From Roseovarius sp. MMSF_3350 (GTDB lineage Bacteria; Pseudomonadota; Alphaproteobacteria; Rhodobacterales; Rhodobacteraceae), in assembly GCF_030733425.1 (NCBI RefSeq), contig NZ_JASHIZ010000001.1, positions 434,001 through 498,000 of the forward strand: DNA of 64,000 bases. The letters run 5' to 3'. Below the pieces are notes generated by a model. That model saw only the letters and a list, made by a program, of their open reading frames with translations. It was not told the DNA's origin and did no database searches. A program made the translations under genes and the position numbers. This document shows, piece after piece, positions 8,138 to 15,804 of the stretch. Numbering within the stretch: the first letter of the stretch is position 1; every line of letters starts with the position of its first letter.

Positions 8138-9271
8138 ATGACGACGCTGCCCGAATTCCGGCTCGAAACCCATTTCGCCAAGTGGGAGTTCAAGGCCCGC
8201 CACCACCTGACGGCCTCGGACGCCGAAAGCATGGCGCTGCCCGAACTTCTGGCCATGGCCACCGCCGAGGACCGCGCCGGGTTCGAGAACATGTGGCTGG
8301 GCTATACCGAAACCTGCGGCGCGCCCGATCTGCGTGCAGCCATCGCCGCAACCTACGCGGGCCAGGGCGCCGACGACATCCTGTGCTTTGCCGGCGCCAG
8401 CGAAGGCATCTTTGCGGCCAACGCCGTTCTGCTCGATGCGGACAGCCACGCAATCGTGGTCACGCCCAACTATCAGTCGCATGAAAGCCTGCCGCTGGCC
8501 ATCTGCGAGGCAACGGGCGTGCCTCTGGATCCTGACGACAACTGGTCGCTCGACCTCGACCGGGTGCGCGACGCGATCCGGCCCAACACACGGCTTTTGA
8601 CGATCAACTTCCCGCACAATCCTACCGGTGCGATCCTGCCACGGGACCGGTACGACGCCTTGATCGACCTTTGCCGCCAGCACGGCATCTGGATCCTGCA
8701 TGACGAGATCTTCAACGGTCTCGGCCCGTCGGACGCGCAGCATCTGCCGTTCATCGCCGATGTCTACGAACGCGGCCTGTCGCTGGGCGTGATGTCCAAG
8801 TCCTACGGCTTGCCCGGGCTGCGCCTGGGCTGGATTGCCTGCCAGGACCGCGAAGTGCTGAGCCGGATGGAGCGGATGAAGCACTACCTGTCGATCTGCA
8901 ATTCCGGCCCCAGCGAGCGGCTGGCCCTGATCGCGCTGAAGAACCGCGATGCGATCCTCGCGCGCAACTGCGCCATCGTGGACGAGAACCTGCCCAAATG
9001 GGACGCGTTCTTCGCGCGCCATGCCGACCTTTTCGAGTGGCAGCGTCCCGATGGCGCCTGCACCGGCTTCCCGCGCTACCTCGGTGCGGACGGGGTCGAG
9101 GAGTTTGCCCGCAAACTGGTGGAGGAGGCGGGCGTCCTGCTGCTGCCCAGCACGATCTACCGCTCGGACCTCGGGCCGACTCCGACCGACCGTTTTCGCC
9201 TCGGCTTCGGTCGGCGCGGGCTGGACGACGGGCTGGCGGCGATGGAGGCGCATCTGACGCGCACCGGCTGA
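8138..9271 (+). CDS. Pyridoxal-phosphate aminotransferase, class I/II
   Basis: A 377-residue fold-type I aminotransferase. The region NFPHNPTGAILPRD carries the conserved NPTG, HDEIFNGL the cofactor-contacting Asp, and SKSYGLPGLRLGW the Schiff-base Lys with the downstream Arg; the substrate Arg is expected in FRLGFGR near the C-terminus. The amino donor and product cannot be assigned. It follows the DUF2794 gene with a short spacer and ACAGGA as ribosome binding site. A 32-bp palindrome begins six bases after its stop codon. Confidence 0.85.
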   Translation: MTTLPEFRLETHFAKWEFKARHHLTASDAESMALPELLAMATAEDRAGFENMWLGYTETCGAPDLRAAIAATYAGQGADDILCFAGASEGIFAANAVLLDADSHAIVVTPNYQSHESLPLAICEATGVPLDPDDNWSLDLDRVRDAIRPNTRLLTINFPHNPTGAILPRDRYDALIDLCRQHGIWILHDEIFNGLGPSDAQHLPFIADVYERGLSLGVMSKSYGLPGLRLGWIACQDREVLSRMERMKHYLSICNSGPSERLALIALKNRDAILARNCAIVDENLPKWDAFFARHADLFEWQRPDGACTGFPRYLGADGVEEFARKLVEEAGVLLLPSTIYRSDLGPTPTDRFRLGFGRRGLDDGLAAMEAHLTRTG

Positions 9272-9276
9272 AGCGT

Positions 9277-9308
9277 GCCCCACAAAATTCGTACGAATTT
9301 TGTGGGGC
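9277..9308. repeat. 32-bp perfect palindrome (copy 1)
   Basis: The arm GCCCCACAAAATTCGT is followed immediately by its exact complement. It lies between the aminotransferase stop and the minus-strand remnant below. Related elements are at 10012-10043 and 19360-19391. It could act as a bidirectional terminator, although no long T-run follows. Confidence 0.85.
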
Positions 9309-9350
9309 CTATCGCAGAGTGTACACCAGGCGCGGCAGCGGCGAGCCCGG
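9309..9350 (-). pseudogene. 3' remnant of an acetyltransferase gene
   Basis: On the minus strand this stretch encodes PGSPLPRLVYTLR followed by a TAG stop at 9309-9311, directly abutting the palindrome. It resembles the end of the GNAT pseudogene at 10044-10499 (PGLMLPRLMYDLR), which also abuts a copy of the palindrome. No more of the gene is recognisable upstream, so this is the tail of a lost paralogue or of a duplicated segment. Confidence 0.5.
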
Positions 9351-9428
9351 GGTCAGGGGTTTCCTGACCTGCTCTCCGTCCAATCCAGACCTATGCTCTG
9401 CGCAGGGGCGCGACGCGGAGACTCTACC

Positions 9429-10004
9429 ATGACCAGTACCGACCGGGTGCCGCACGCACCCGTCATCCTGTCCCTCTTCGCGGCAGCGATGGTGGCAGGG
9501 GGGCTTTGGGGCGATCCAGAGATTCACTAAACGCACAGGGCAGGGGGCGTTCTTTTTCCACTCATGTTCGTGTTTCCTGTGACCTTTCTGGTCATTACCG
9601 CCGCGACGGCCACTCTCTATGTGATCGATCGGTGGGCCTGGAACCGGGATGGCCTGCGGGCCACATCTCATGTCTTGGCCCTCGCGGTTATCGTGATCGC
9701 GGTGCCGCTGGGCCAAGTCAACGTCCTTCTGGGAATATTGCCGCTGTTTTTCCTTTTCTACTGGCTTCTGACGGGCCGGTGCGTCGGTACCGGGGCCGGG
9801 GTATATCAACCCCACCGCACGCATGACGGCAAGCTGCGGGTGGGCGGCGGTTGGTCGATCCGCCGGAACGGTCCACGCTTTCCCACGACGGGGGTGATCC
9901 GGCGCAGTCTACGGGCGACACCCTACGGCATGAGCGTATCAGCCACCTTCAGCGGCGACGGGGCGGAGTTGCTTTACGTATCGATCAACTTTTCGACGCT
10001 CTGA
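9429..10004 (+). pseudogene. Broken membrane-protein ORF
   Basis: An ORF from 9429 gives MTSTDRVPHAPVILSLFAA and one hydrophobic helix, then stops. A second ORF from 9564 (146 residues) begins with two or three strong hydrophobic segments (FVFPVTFLVITAATATLYV, LALAVIVIAVPLG, LLGILPLFFLFYWLL) and has an unconvincing C-terminus. The frame between them (AIQRFTKRTGQGAFFF) would join the two into one protein if two frameshifts are assumed. I therefore read the stretch as one decayed small membrane protein. The alternative is a genuine 146-residue membrane protein from 9564, which has no good ribosome binding site. Confidence 0.4.
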
Positions 10005-10011
10005 AGTTGCA

Positions 10012-10043
10012 GCCCCACAAAATTCGTACGGATTTTGTGGGGC
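10012..10043. repeat. 32-bp palindrome (copy 2)
   Basis: The same element as 9277-9308, in the same orientation, with one substitution (A to G just past the centre). The roughly 40 bases that follow are also similar to those after copy 1, so about 75 bp are directly repeated. Confidence 0.85.
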
Positions 10044-10499
10044 ATACCGCAGATCGTACATCAGGCGCGGCAGCATCAAGCCCGGGATCGTCTCGAACGG
10101 GGCTCTGCCTGCCGCGCGACAGCCCATGGCGATATAGAACGGCACCGCGCCGGGGTCGGCCTCGACGATCATCTCGCGCGCGCGCATGTCGCGGGCCGTC
10201 CTGACCGTCCATCTGAACAGCCGCCGCCCCGTGTCCGCGCCCATATGCGCGGGATCGACGAAAAGCTTTTGCAGGTATCAGCCGTCATTCCCGTTCGAGA
10301 CCTGCACCATGCCCAGCAGCGTCTCGCCGTCGACCTCGGTCATGGTCGGGGTGTTCCGCAACTCCGACTCGGTCAGCGTCAGCACCGGCACGCAGGCGGC
10401 CATGAACGCCGCGTCCTACCCCCAATAGGCCTTGGACCGCAGGCACAGCGCCGTGAGGTCGGCGACGTCTCGGGGGGAGGGGCGGCGCAAGTCGGGCAT
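10044..10499 (-). pseudogene. GNAT acetyltransferase pseudogene with two in-frame stops
   Basis: Read from the ATG at 10499, the minus strand gives MPDLRRPSPRDVADLTAL, then SKAYWG-stop-DAAFMAA, then GNDG-stop-YLQKLFVDPAHMGADTG, and ends PGLMLPRLMYDLRYA. This is one continuous GNAT-fold frame interrupted by TAG (after YWG) and TGA (before YLQKLF, probably from a Trp codon). The normal stop seen in the remnant at 9309 is also lost here. The residues after the second stop include the expected acetyl-CoA-binding stretch. It lies just past the ctpA terminator. Confidence 0.8.
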
Positions 10500-10514
10500 G
10501 GCGCAGCGTAATAC

Positions 10515-10542
10515 GAAAACGGGCGGGGATTATCCCCGCCCG
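10515..10542 (-). terminator. Rho-independent terminator of the rsfS-ctpA operon
   Basis: On the minus strand a perfect 10-bp stem (CGGGCGGGGA / TCCCCGCCCG, 10520-10542, 3-nt loop) is followed by TTTT. It sits 26 bases after the ctpA stop codon. Confidence 0.85.
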
Positions 10543-10567
10543 CGCATTCTTTCGGTGTTCGACCGGC

Positions 10568-11914
10568 TCAGTCGTATTGCGGTCCCAGCGCCGTCAGGCC
10601 CTTGAGGATGTCGATCGCGTAGGCCAGCTGATAGTCCTCCTCGCGCAGTTCGGCGGCTTCCTCGGCCTTTTCGCGCTCTTCCTCGATCTGGCGGATCTCG
10701 TCCTCGCTCAGGCTATCATTGTCCAGCCGCCCGCGCAGGTCGGCCTCGGACCGGCCAAAGCGGTTGGCGGCGCCTTCCTCTTCCTCTTCTTCGGTCTCCT
10801 CTTCGCGGCGAGGCTGTTCCACCACGATGTCCGGGCTGACGCCCAGAGCCTGGATCGAGCGGCCCGAGGGCGTGTAATACCGTGCCGTGGTCAGGCGCAT
10901 CGCGCCGTCGCCGCGCAGTGGCATGACCGTCTGGACCGAGCCCTTGCCGAAACTCTTGGTGCCCACCACGATGGCCCGGCGATGGTCCTGCAACGCGCCG
11001 GCGACGATTTCCGACGCCGAGGCCGAGCCGCCGTTGATCAGCACCACGATCGGCTTGCCTTCGGCCAGGTCGCCCGGCTTGGCGTTGAACCGCTCGCCAT
11101 CGTCGACCAGCCGCCCCCGCGTGCTAACGATCTCGCCCTTTTCAAGAAAGGCGTCGGCCACCTCGATCGCCTGGTTCAACAGGCCACCCGGGTTGTTGCG
11201 CAAATCAAGAACGATGCCGCTGATACTGTCGATGCCGCCGGCTTCCTCGATCTGTTCGGCCAGACCGCTTTCCAGGTTGCGGAACGTCTGGTCGTTGAAC
11301 GTCGTCACCCGCAGAACGACGCTCTGCTGTTCGGTGCGCACCCGCACCGCCGTCAGCTTGATCGTGTCGCGCACGATCGAGACGTCGAACGGCTCCGCTT
11401 CGCCTTCGCGGACCACGGTAATGATGATCTCGCTGCCCACCGGGCCGCGCATCATCTCCACCGCTTCGTCCAGGGTCAGGCCCAGCACGCTTTCATTGTC
11501 CACATGGGTGATGAAATCGCCGGCCTCGATGCCCGCGGTTTCCGCCGGGGTGCCATCGATGGGCGACACCACCTTGACGAATCCGTCCTCCTGGGTGACC
11601 TCGATGCCAAGGCCGCCGAACTCGCCGCGGGTCTGCACCCGCATGTCGGCGGCGTCGTCAGGGCTGAGGTAACTGGAATGCGGGTCGAGCGAGGTCAACA
11701 TGCCGTTGATCGCGGCCTCGATCAGTTCGCCCTCGTCCACCTCCTCGACATATTGCGAGCGGATGCGCTCGAAAATATCACCAAAGAGATCAAGTTGTTC
11801 GTAAACATTCGTCGTCTTGGCCGCCTCCTGCGCCAAAAGCGGCGCCGCGACCTGCGTTGTCACGACCGCGCCGGTCAGGCTGCCGACGAGGGCGGCGATC
11901 AGAAACTTCTTCAT
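10568..11914 (-). CDS. ctpA: Carboxy-terminal processing protease (S41 family)
   Basis: A periplasmic serine protease that trims or degrades proteins from their C-termini. Read from the ATG at 11914 it has an N-terminal signal or anchor helix (MKKFLIAALVGSLTGAVV), a PDZ domain around residues 75-165 and the S41 peptidase core with catalytic Ser in GGSASASE and Lys in SFGKGSVQT. The C-terminal 60 residues are very acidic and coiled-coil-like. An ATG at 11926 overlaps the envC stop but the AAGGA lies right against it; 11914 has that AAGGA at proper distance. In many alphaproteobacteria this gene works with the adjacent envC-type gene in cell-wall remodelling. Confidence 0.9.
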   Translation of the reverse strand: MKKFLIAALVGSLTGAVVTTQVAAPLLAQEAAKTTNVYEQLDLFGDIFERIRSQYVEEVDEGELIEAAINGMLTSLDPHSSYLSPDDAADMRVQTRGEFGGLGIEVTQEDGFVKVVSPIDGTPAETAGIEAGDFITHVDNESVLGLTLDEAVEMMRGPVGSEIIITVVREGEAEPFDVSIVRDTIKLTAVRVRTEQQSVVLRVTTFNDQTFRNLESGLAEQIEEAGGIDSISGIVLDLRNNPGGLLNQAIEVADAFLEKGEIVSTRGRLVDDGERFNAKPGDLAEGKPIVVLINGGSASASEIVAGALQDHRRAIVVGTKSFGKGSVQTVMPLRGDGAMRLTTARYYTPSGRSIQALGVSPDIVVEQPRREEETEEEEEEGAANRFGRSEADLRGRLDNDSLSEDEIRQIEEEREKAEEAAELREEDYQLAYAIDILKGLTALGPQYD

Positions 11915-11922
11915 CGGGTTGC

Positions 11923-13062
11923 TCATCCTTCGCTTGTCTCGAACCAGGTCTCCGGATCGACAGGTTCGTTTTCTTCTCGGACTTCTATATAAAGTGTTTG
12001 GGTCCGGGACGCACCCGCATCTTTGCCATTCTCGATCAAGAGAGCGTTAGTGCCTTGCCCGTCCGCGCCCTCTGGCGCTCCCATCAGGCCGATGGGGCTG
12101 CCGCCCGGCAGAACCTCGCCGATCTCGCCATAGACCACGTCGAGCCCGGCAAACACCATCAGGAGGCCCGCCTGCGGCTCGAGGATGACCACATTGCCGT
12201 AGTCCAGCAATTCGCCGCGATAGCGCAGCGTCGCGGGGGCGGGGGTGGTCACCAGCGCGCGCGGGCGGGCGGCCATCACGATGCCGGGGCGGACGATTCC
12301 GGCGGCGTCGGCCTCTCCGGCCCGGCGCAGGATGCGCCCCTCGACCGGCAGGCGCAGGCTGCCCTTGCGGGCGTCGATACCGGGCAGCGAGCCGGGCACC
12401 TCGTCCACCGCGATCTCGCTCAGACCGCTGGCGAACCCTTCCAGCGTTTCGGTCGAGGCCACCAGCAGCGCGGTCTTGACCGGGTCCTCGTTGAAACGGC
12501 GGGGCAGGCCGGTGCGGTCGGCAATCGCCTGGCTCAGCGCGGTGCGGGCCTCCTGCGCGCCTTGCAGCCCCTCGCGCAGCGTGTCCAGCGCGTTTTCCTG
12601 CAAGGTCCGCAAGACGGTCACTTCCTCCAGTTCGGCCCGCAGCGCGGCGGCGCGGGTCTCCAGCGCCGGGGTCACGTCGGACAGGATCATGCCGGACCGC
12701 GCCGTGCCGATCGGGCCCGAGGGATGCAACAACAGCACCGGCCCCTCGGATTGCGCCATGCTTTGCAACGCGCCCAGCAGGCGGGCGATCTCGTCCTCGC
12801 GCGACTGCAGCCGGCGCGACAGCGCCTCTTCGCGGATGGCGGCGCGGCGCAGCCCTTCGCGCATCGCTTCCAGCCCGTCCTCGTAGGCGCCCACAACCTC
12901 GGTCAGCGCCTTGACGCGGTTGGCCGCTCCGTCGGCGGCCTCCATCAGCGCGGCGGCCCGGTTCAGCCGGTCCGACGCCGCGCGCGCATCCGCGCCCGGG
13001 TCCTGCGCCGGGGCGGGCGTGGCGGCCAAAAGCGCCAGCGACAGAAACCCCGCGCGGATCAT
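11923..13062 (-). CDS. envC: EnvC-like murein hydrolase activator
   Basis: A 379-residue exported protein with a signal peptide (MIRAGFLSLALLAATPAPA), a long coiled-coil region (about 25-230) and a C-terminal LytM/M23-like domain (about 255-370). The domain keeps the fold pattern (RYRGELLDYGNVVILEPQAG) but lacks the histidines that bind zinc in active M23 endopeptidases, as expected for EnvC proteins that activate amidases rather than cut peptidoglycan. The start is the ATG at 13062, which overlaps the gpmI stop as ATGA; the downstream ctpA start overlaps or abuts its stop. It acts in the periplasm during septum splitting. Confidence 0.85.
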   Translation of the reverse strand: MIRAGFLSLALLAATPAPAQDPGADARAASDRLNRAAALMEAADGAANRVKALTEVVGAYEDGLEAMREGLRRAAIREEALSRRLQSREDEIARLLGALQSMAQSEGPVLLLHPSGPIGTARSGMILSDVTPALETRAAALRAELEEVTVLRTLQENALDTLREGLQGAQEARTALSQAIADRTGLPRRFNEDPVKTALLVASTETLEGFASGLSEIAVDEVPGSLPGIDARKGSLRLPVEGRILRRAGEADAAGIVRPGIVMAARPRALVTTPAPATLRYRGELLDYGNVVILEPQAGLLMVFAGLDVVYGEIGEVLPGGSPIGLMGAPEGADGQGTNALLIENGKDAGASRTQTLYIEVREENEPVDPETWFETSEG

Positions 13063-14576
13063 CGCAGCAGACTCTGCCCGGTCATCTCCTCGGGCTTGGG
13101 CAGGCCCATCAGGTCCAGCACCGTCGGCGCAAGATCGGCCAGCCGCCCGTCGCGCAGCCGCGCGCCCTCGGGTGCGCCCCTGACAATGACCGGCACCGGG
13201 TTGGTGGTGTGTGCGGTGTGCGGCCCGCCGGTCAGCGGGTCGATCATGGTCTCGCAATTGCCGTGATCGGCGGTGACGATGATCGCGCCGCCTGCCGAGT
13301 CCAGCGCTTCCAGCACGCGGCCCAGCCCCGCATCCACCGCCTCGCAGGCCCGGATCGCCGCATCGAGGTCGCCGGTATGGCCCACCATGTCCGGGTTGGC
13401 ATAGTTCACCACGATGAAATCGTACCCCTCTTCGATGGCCCCCACCAGATGGTCGGTGACCTCGCCCGCCGACATCTCGGGTTGCAGGTCATAGGTGGCC
13501 ACCTTGGGCGAGGCGGCCATGTACCGCGCCTCGCCCTCCTCGGGGGTCTCGCGCCCGCCGGCCAGGAAAAAGGTGACGTGCGGGTATTTCTCGGTCTCGG
13601 CGGTGTGGAACTGGCGCTTGCCATGCTGCGCCAGCCACGCGCTCAGCGTGTTGACCGGCTGTTCGTCGGGAAAGATGCAGTCCATGTACCGGCTGTGCTG
13701 GCGCGAATACTCGGTGAACCCGCTGACACAGGAAAAGGCCGGGCGCCTGCCGGTGTCGAAATCGTCGAACTCGGGGTCGGCGAAGGCGGCCAGGATCTCG
13801 CGCGCCCGGTCGGCCCGGAAGTTCAGGCAAAGCAAACCGTCGCCGTCCTTCATGCCCTGGTAATCGCCCAGCACGCGCGGCTTGATGAACTCGTCGGTGC
13901 GGCCCTTGGCATAGGCGTCGTCGATGCCGGTGGCGGCGGTGTCGGCGGTATAGCCTTCGCTGTGGGCCAGCGCCTCGTAGGCCAGCTTCACCCGGTCCCA
14001 GCGGTTGTCGCGATCCATCGCGTAATACCGTCCCGACACGGTGGCGATCCGCGCGCCCAGGGGCAGGGCCGCCCGCAGCGCCTCTAGATAGACCTTGGCC
14101 GAGGTCGGCGCCACGTCGCGCCCGTCGGTGAAAGCATGGATGGCCACCGGCAGGCCGCGCGCGGTCAGCGCGTTGGCGGCGGCGATCATGTGACCGATAT
14201 GGCTGTGCACGCCGCCGTCCGACAGCACGCCCAGCAGGTGCGCCGTGCCGCCCGCCGCCTTGACCTTTTCGGCGAACCGGATGATGCCGGGCAGGTCGCC
14301 GAAGGTGCCGGTCTCGATCGCCCGGTCGATGCGCCGCAGGTCCATCTCGATCACCCGGCCCGCGCCGATATTCAGATGTCCCACCTCCGAATTGCCCATC
14401 TGCCCCTCGGGCAGGCCCACGTCATGTCCGTGGGTGACCAGCGTGGCATTGGGACAGCTCTGCATCAGGCCGTCGAAATGCGGTGTCGCGGCCAGCAGGG
14501 GCGCGTTCGCCTCGCGCTCCTCGCTCAGCCCCCAACCATCGAGAATACACAGAACTACGGGTTTGGGCGCGCTCAA
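13059..14576 (-). CDS. gpmI: 2,3-bisphosphoglycerate-independent phosphoglycerate mutase
   Basis: Interconverts 3- and 2-phosphoglycerate in glycolysis and gluconeogenesis, using two metal ions and a phosphoserine. The 505-residue length is normal. Visible signatures are LCILDGWG with metal-binding D13, QMGNSEVGHLNIGAG with the catalytic Ser63, SDGGVHSHIGHM, and the C-terminal TADHGNCE metal site. It overlaps envC by ATGA and is separated from rlmH upstream by a hairpin repeat at 14651-14726. Confidence 0.96.
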   Translation of the reverse strand: MSAPKPVVLCILDGWGLSEEREANAPLLAATPHFDGLMQSCPNATLVTHGHDVGLPEGQMGNSEVGHLNIGAGRVIEMDLRRIDRAIETGTFGDLPGIIRFAEKVKAAGGTAHLLGVLSDGGVHSHIGHMIAAANALTARGLPVAIHAFTDGRDVAPTSAKVYLEALRAALPLGARIATVSGRYYAMDRDNRWDRVKLAYEALAHSEGYTADTAATGIDDAYAKGRTDEFIKPRVLGDYQGMKDGDGLLCLNFRADRAREILAAFADPEFDDFDTGRRPAFSCVSGFTEYSRQHSRYMDCIFPDEQPVNTLSAWLAQHGKRQFHTAETEKYPHVTFFLAGGRETPEEGEARYMAASPKVATYDLQPEMSAGEVTDHLVGAIEEGYDFIVVNYANPDMVGHTGDLDAAIRACEAVDAGLGRVLEALDSAGGAIIVTADHGNCETMIDPLTGGPHTAHTTNPVPVIVRGAPEGARLRDGRLADLAPTVLDLMGLPKPEEMTGQSLLR

Positions 14577-14650
14577 TCCTGCCTCCTGAATCCTTGGCCG
14601 CTTCTAACCCGTCTCGCCCGGGGGGTGAACCGCTTTCTTGCCCGCTTCCT

Positions 14651-14726
14651 CTGGCCGGGAATATCCCGGGGAGTTTGAGGGGCAGCGCCCCTCATACATG
14701 CAAAGAGCGTGGCGCAGCCACTCCGC
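14651..14726 (-). repeat. Double-hairpin intergenic repeat (GAGGGGC family, copy 1)
   Basis: Contains the 30-base core at 14666-14695 with GAGGGGC-AGC-GCCCCTC, then after a spacer GTGGC-GCA-GCCAC. The core is identical to that at 52941-52970. Both copies follow the stop codon of a minus-strand gene (rlmH here, trpS there), so they may be processed 3' ends or terminators. Confidence 0.75.
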
Positions 14727-14730
14727 CAGG

Positions 14731-15201
14731 TCACGCCCGATGATAGGGCGCTCCCGCCAGGATCGAGGCCGCGCGGTAGAGCTGTTCGGCCAGCATCACC
14801 CGGGCCAGCATGTGCGGCCAGACCATCTTGCCGAAGGACAGCGTGAACTCCGCCCGGTCGCGCAGCGCGGGCGCGATCCCGTCGGCACCGCCGATCACGA
14901 AAGCCACATCACCGCGACCCGTGTCGCGCCAACCGGCCAGCTTGTCGGAAAAGTCAGGCGAGGACAGCAGCTTGCCGCGCTCGTCCATCGCCACGATCAC
15001 GGCCCCCTTGGGCAAGGCGCGCTCCAGCAGCTCCGCCTCGGCGTCCATGCCGCCGCCCTTGCGGTCCTCGACCTCGTGCATCTCTGCCGGGCCAAGCCCC
15101 AGGGCGCGGCCGGTCCGGTCGAACCGGGCCAGGTAATCATCGAGCAACGCGCGTTCCGGGCCGGCCTTCATCCGGCCCACCGCGCAGATATGGACGCGCA
15201 T
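14731..15201 (-). CDS. rlmH: 23S rRNA pseudouridine-1915 N3-methyltransferase
   Basis: SPOUT-class methyltransferase modifying helix 69 of 23S rRNA. The 156-residue length is typical. The knot region shows FVIGGADGI, then LSFGKMVWPHMLARVMLAEQLYRA, the highly conserved RlmH C-terminus. Its ATG follows the rsfS stop codon directly, with no base between, so the two are translationally coupled. Confidence 0.96.
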   Translation of the reverse strand: MRVHICAVGRMKAGPERALLDDYLARFDRTGRALGLGPAEMHEVEDRKGGGMDAEAELLERALPKGAVIVAMDERGKLLSSPDFSDKLAGWRDTGRGDVAFVIGGADGIAPALRDRAEFTLSFGKMVWPHMLARVMLAEQLYRAASILAGAPYHRA

Positions 15202-15558
15202 TCAGCTCTTGGCGGCCTTGGCTGCCTCGTGGCCTTGCAGCCACATCTTCTCAAGCTGGTAGAAGTCCCGCACCTCGGGGCGGAACACATGGACGATCAC
15301 GTCGCCCGTGTCGATCAGCACCCAGTCGCCCGCGTCCTTGCCCTCGACCTTGGTCAGCACGCCCATCTCGGACTTCAGCCGCTCCGAAAGCTTTTCGGCG
15401 ATGGCCGTCACCTGGCGCGAGGACCGGCCCGAGCAGATCACCATGTAGTCGCCGATCGCGGATTTGCCGCGAAGGTCGATCTGCACGATCTCTTCGGCCT
15501 TGTCTTCGTCGAGTGCGGAAAGGATGCGCGCAAGCTGTGCGTCACTGCTTGTCGCCAT
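15202..15558 (-). CDS. rsfS: Ribosome silencing factor
   Basis: Binds ribosomal protein uL14 on the 50S subunit and blocks subunit joining when nutrients are short. The IojAP-fold core is clear: KAEEIVQIDLRGKSAIGDYMVICSG followed by SRQVTAIAEKL and VHVFRPEVRDFYQLEKMW. I use the ATG at 15558. Two longer possibilities exist: a TTG at 15573 and an in-frame CTG at 15619-15621 that lies eight bases after an AAGGAGG (15630-15636). The usual ATG at 15626 in front of that ribosome binding site is out of frame and would give an 18-residue leader ending at the TTG. Confidence 0.88.
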   Translation of the reverse strand: MATSSDAQLARILSALDEDKAEEIVQIDLRGKSAIGDYMVICSGRSSRQVTAIAEKLSERLKSEMGVLTKVEGKDAGDWVLIDTGDVIVHVFRPEVRDFYQLEKMWLQGHEAAKAAKS

Positions 15559-15804
15559 GTCGGACGCGCTCAAGGCTGCGCCCCGTTCAGCGGCAGGGGC
15601 CGCGTCGATTGTAAGAGACAGGACATTGTCCTCCTTCTACTACGCACCGATCCGCCCCGGTGCCGGGCCTGTTTTCAAAATAGCAATCCGTCTGTCACAA
15701 TTCAATGAAGGCTTTCACCGATTGGCATTTCGTGTCCGTACACGCCGCAACGAACAACAGCGCACCGGCGCAGCCTTCGGCGGGCCGCGCCGAAGATGCA
15801 ACCT

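Noticed and set aside
9277..10043. Transposon or insertion sequence bracketed by the palindrome copies
   Set aside because: The copies are direct, not terminal inverted repeats, there is no transposase between them, and each abuts a related gene end, so duplication and decay is a better reading.
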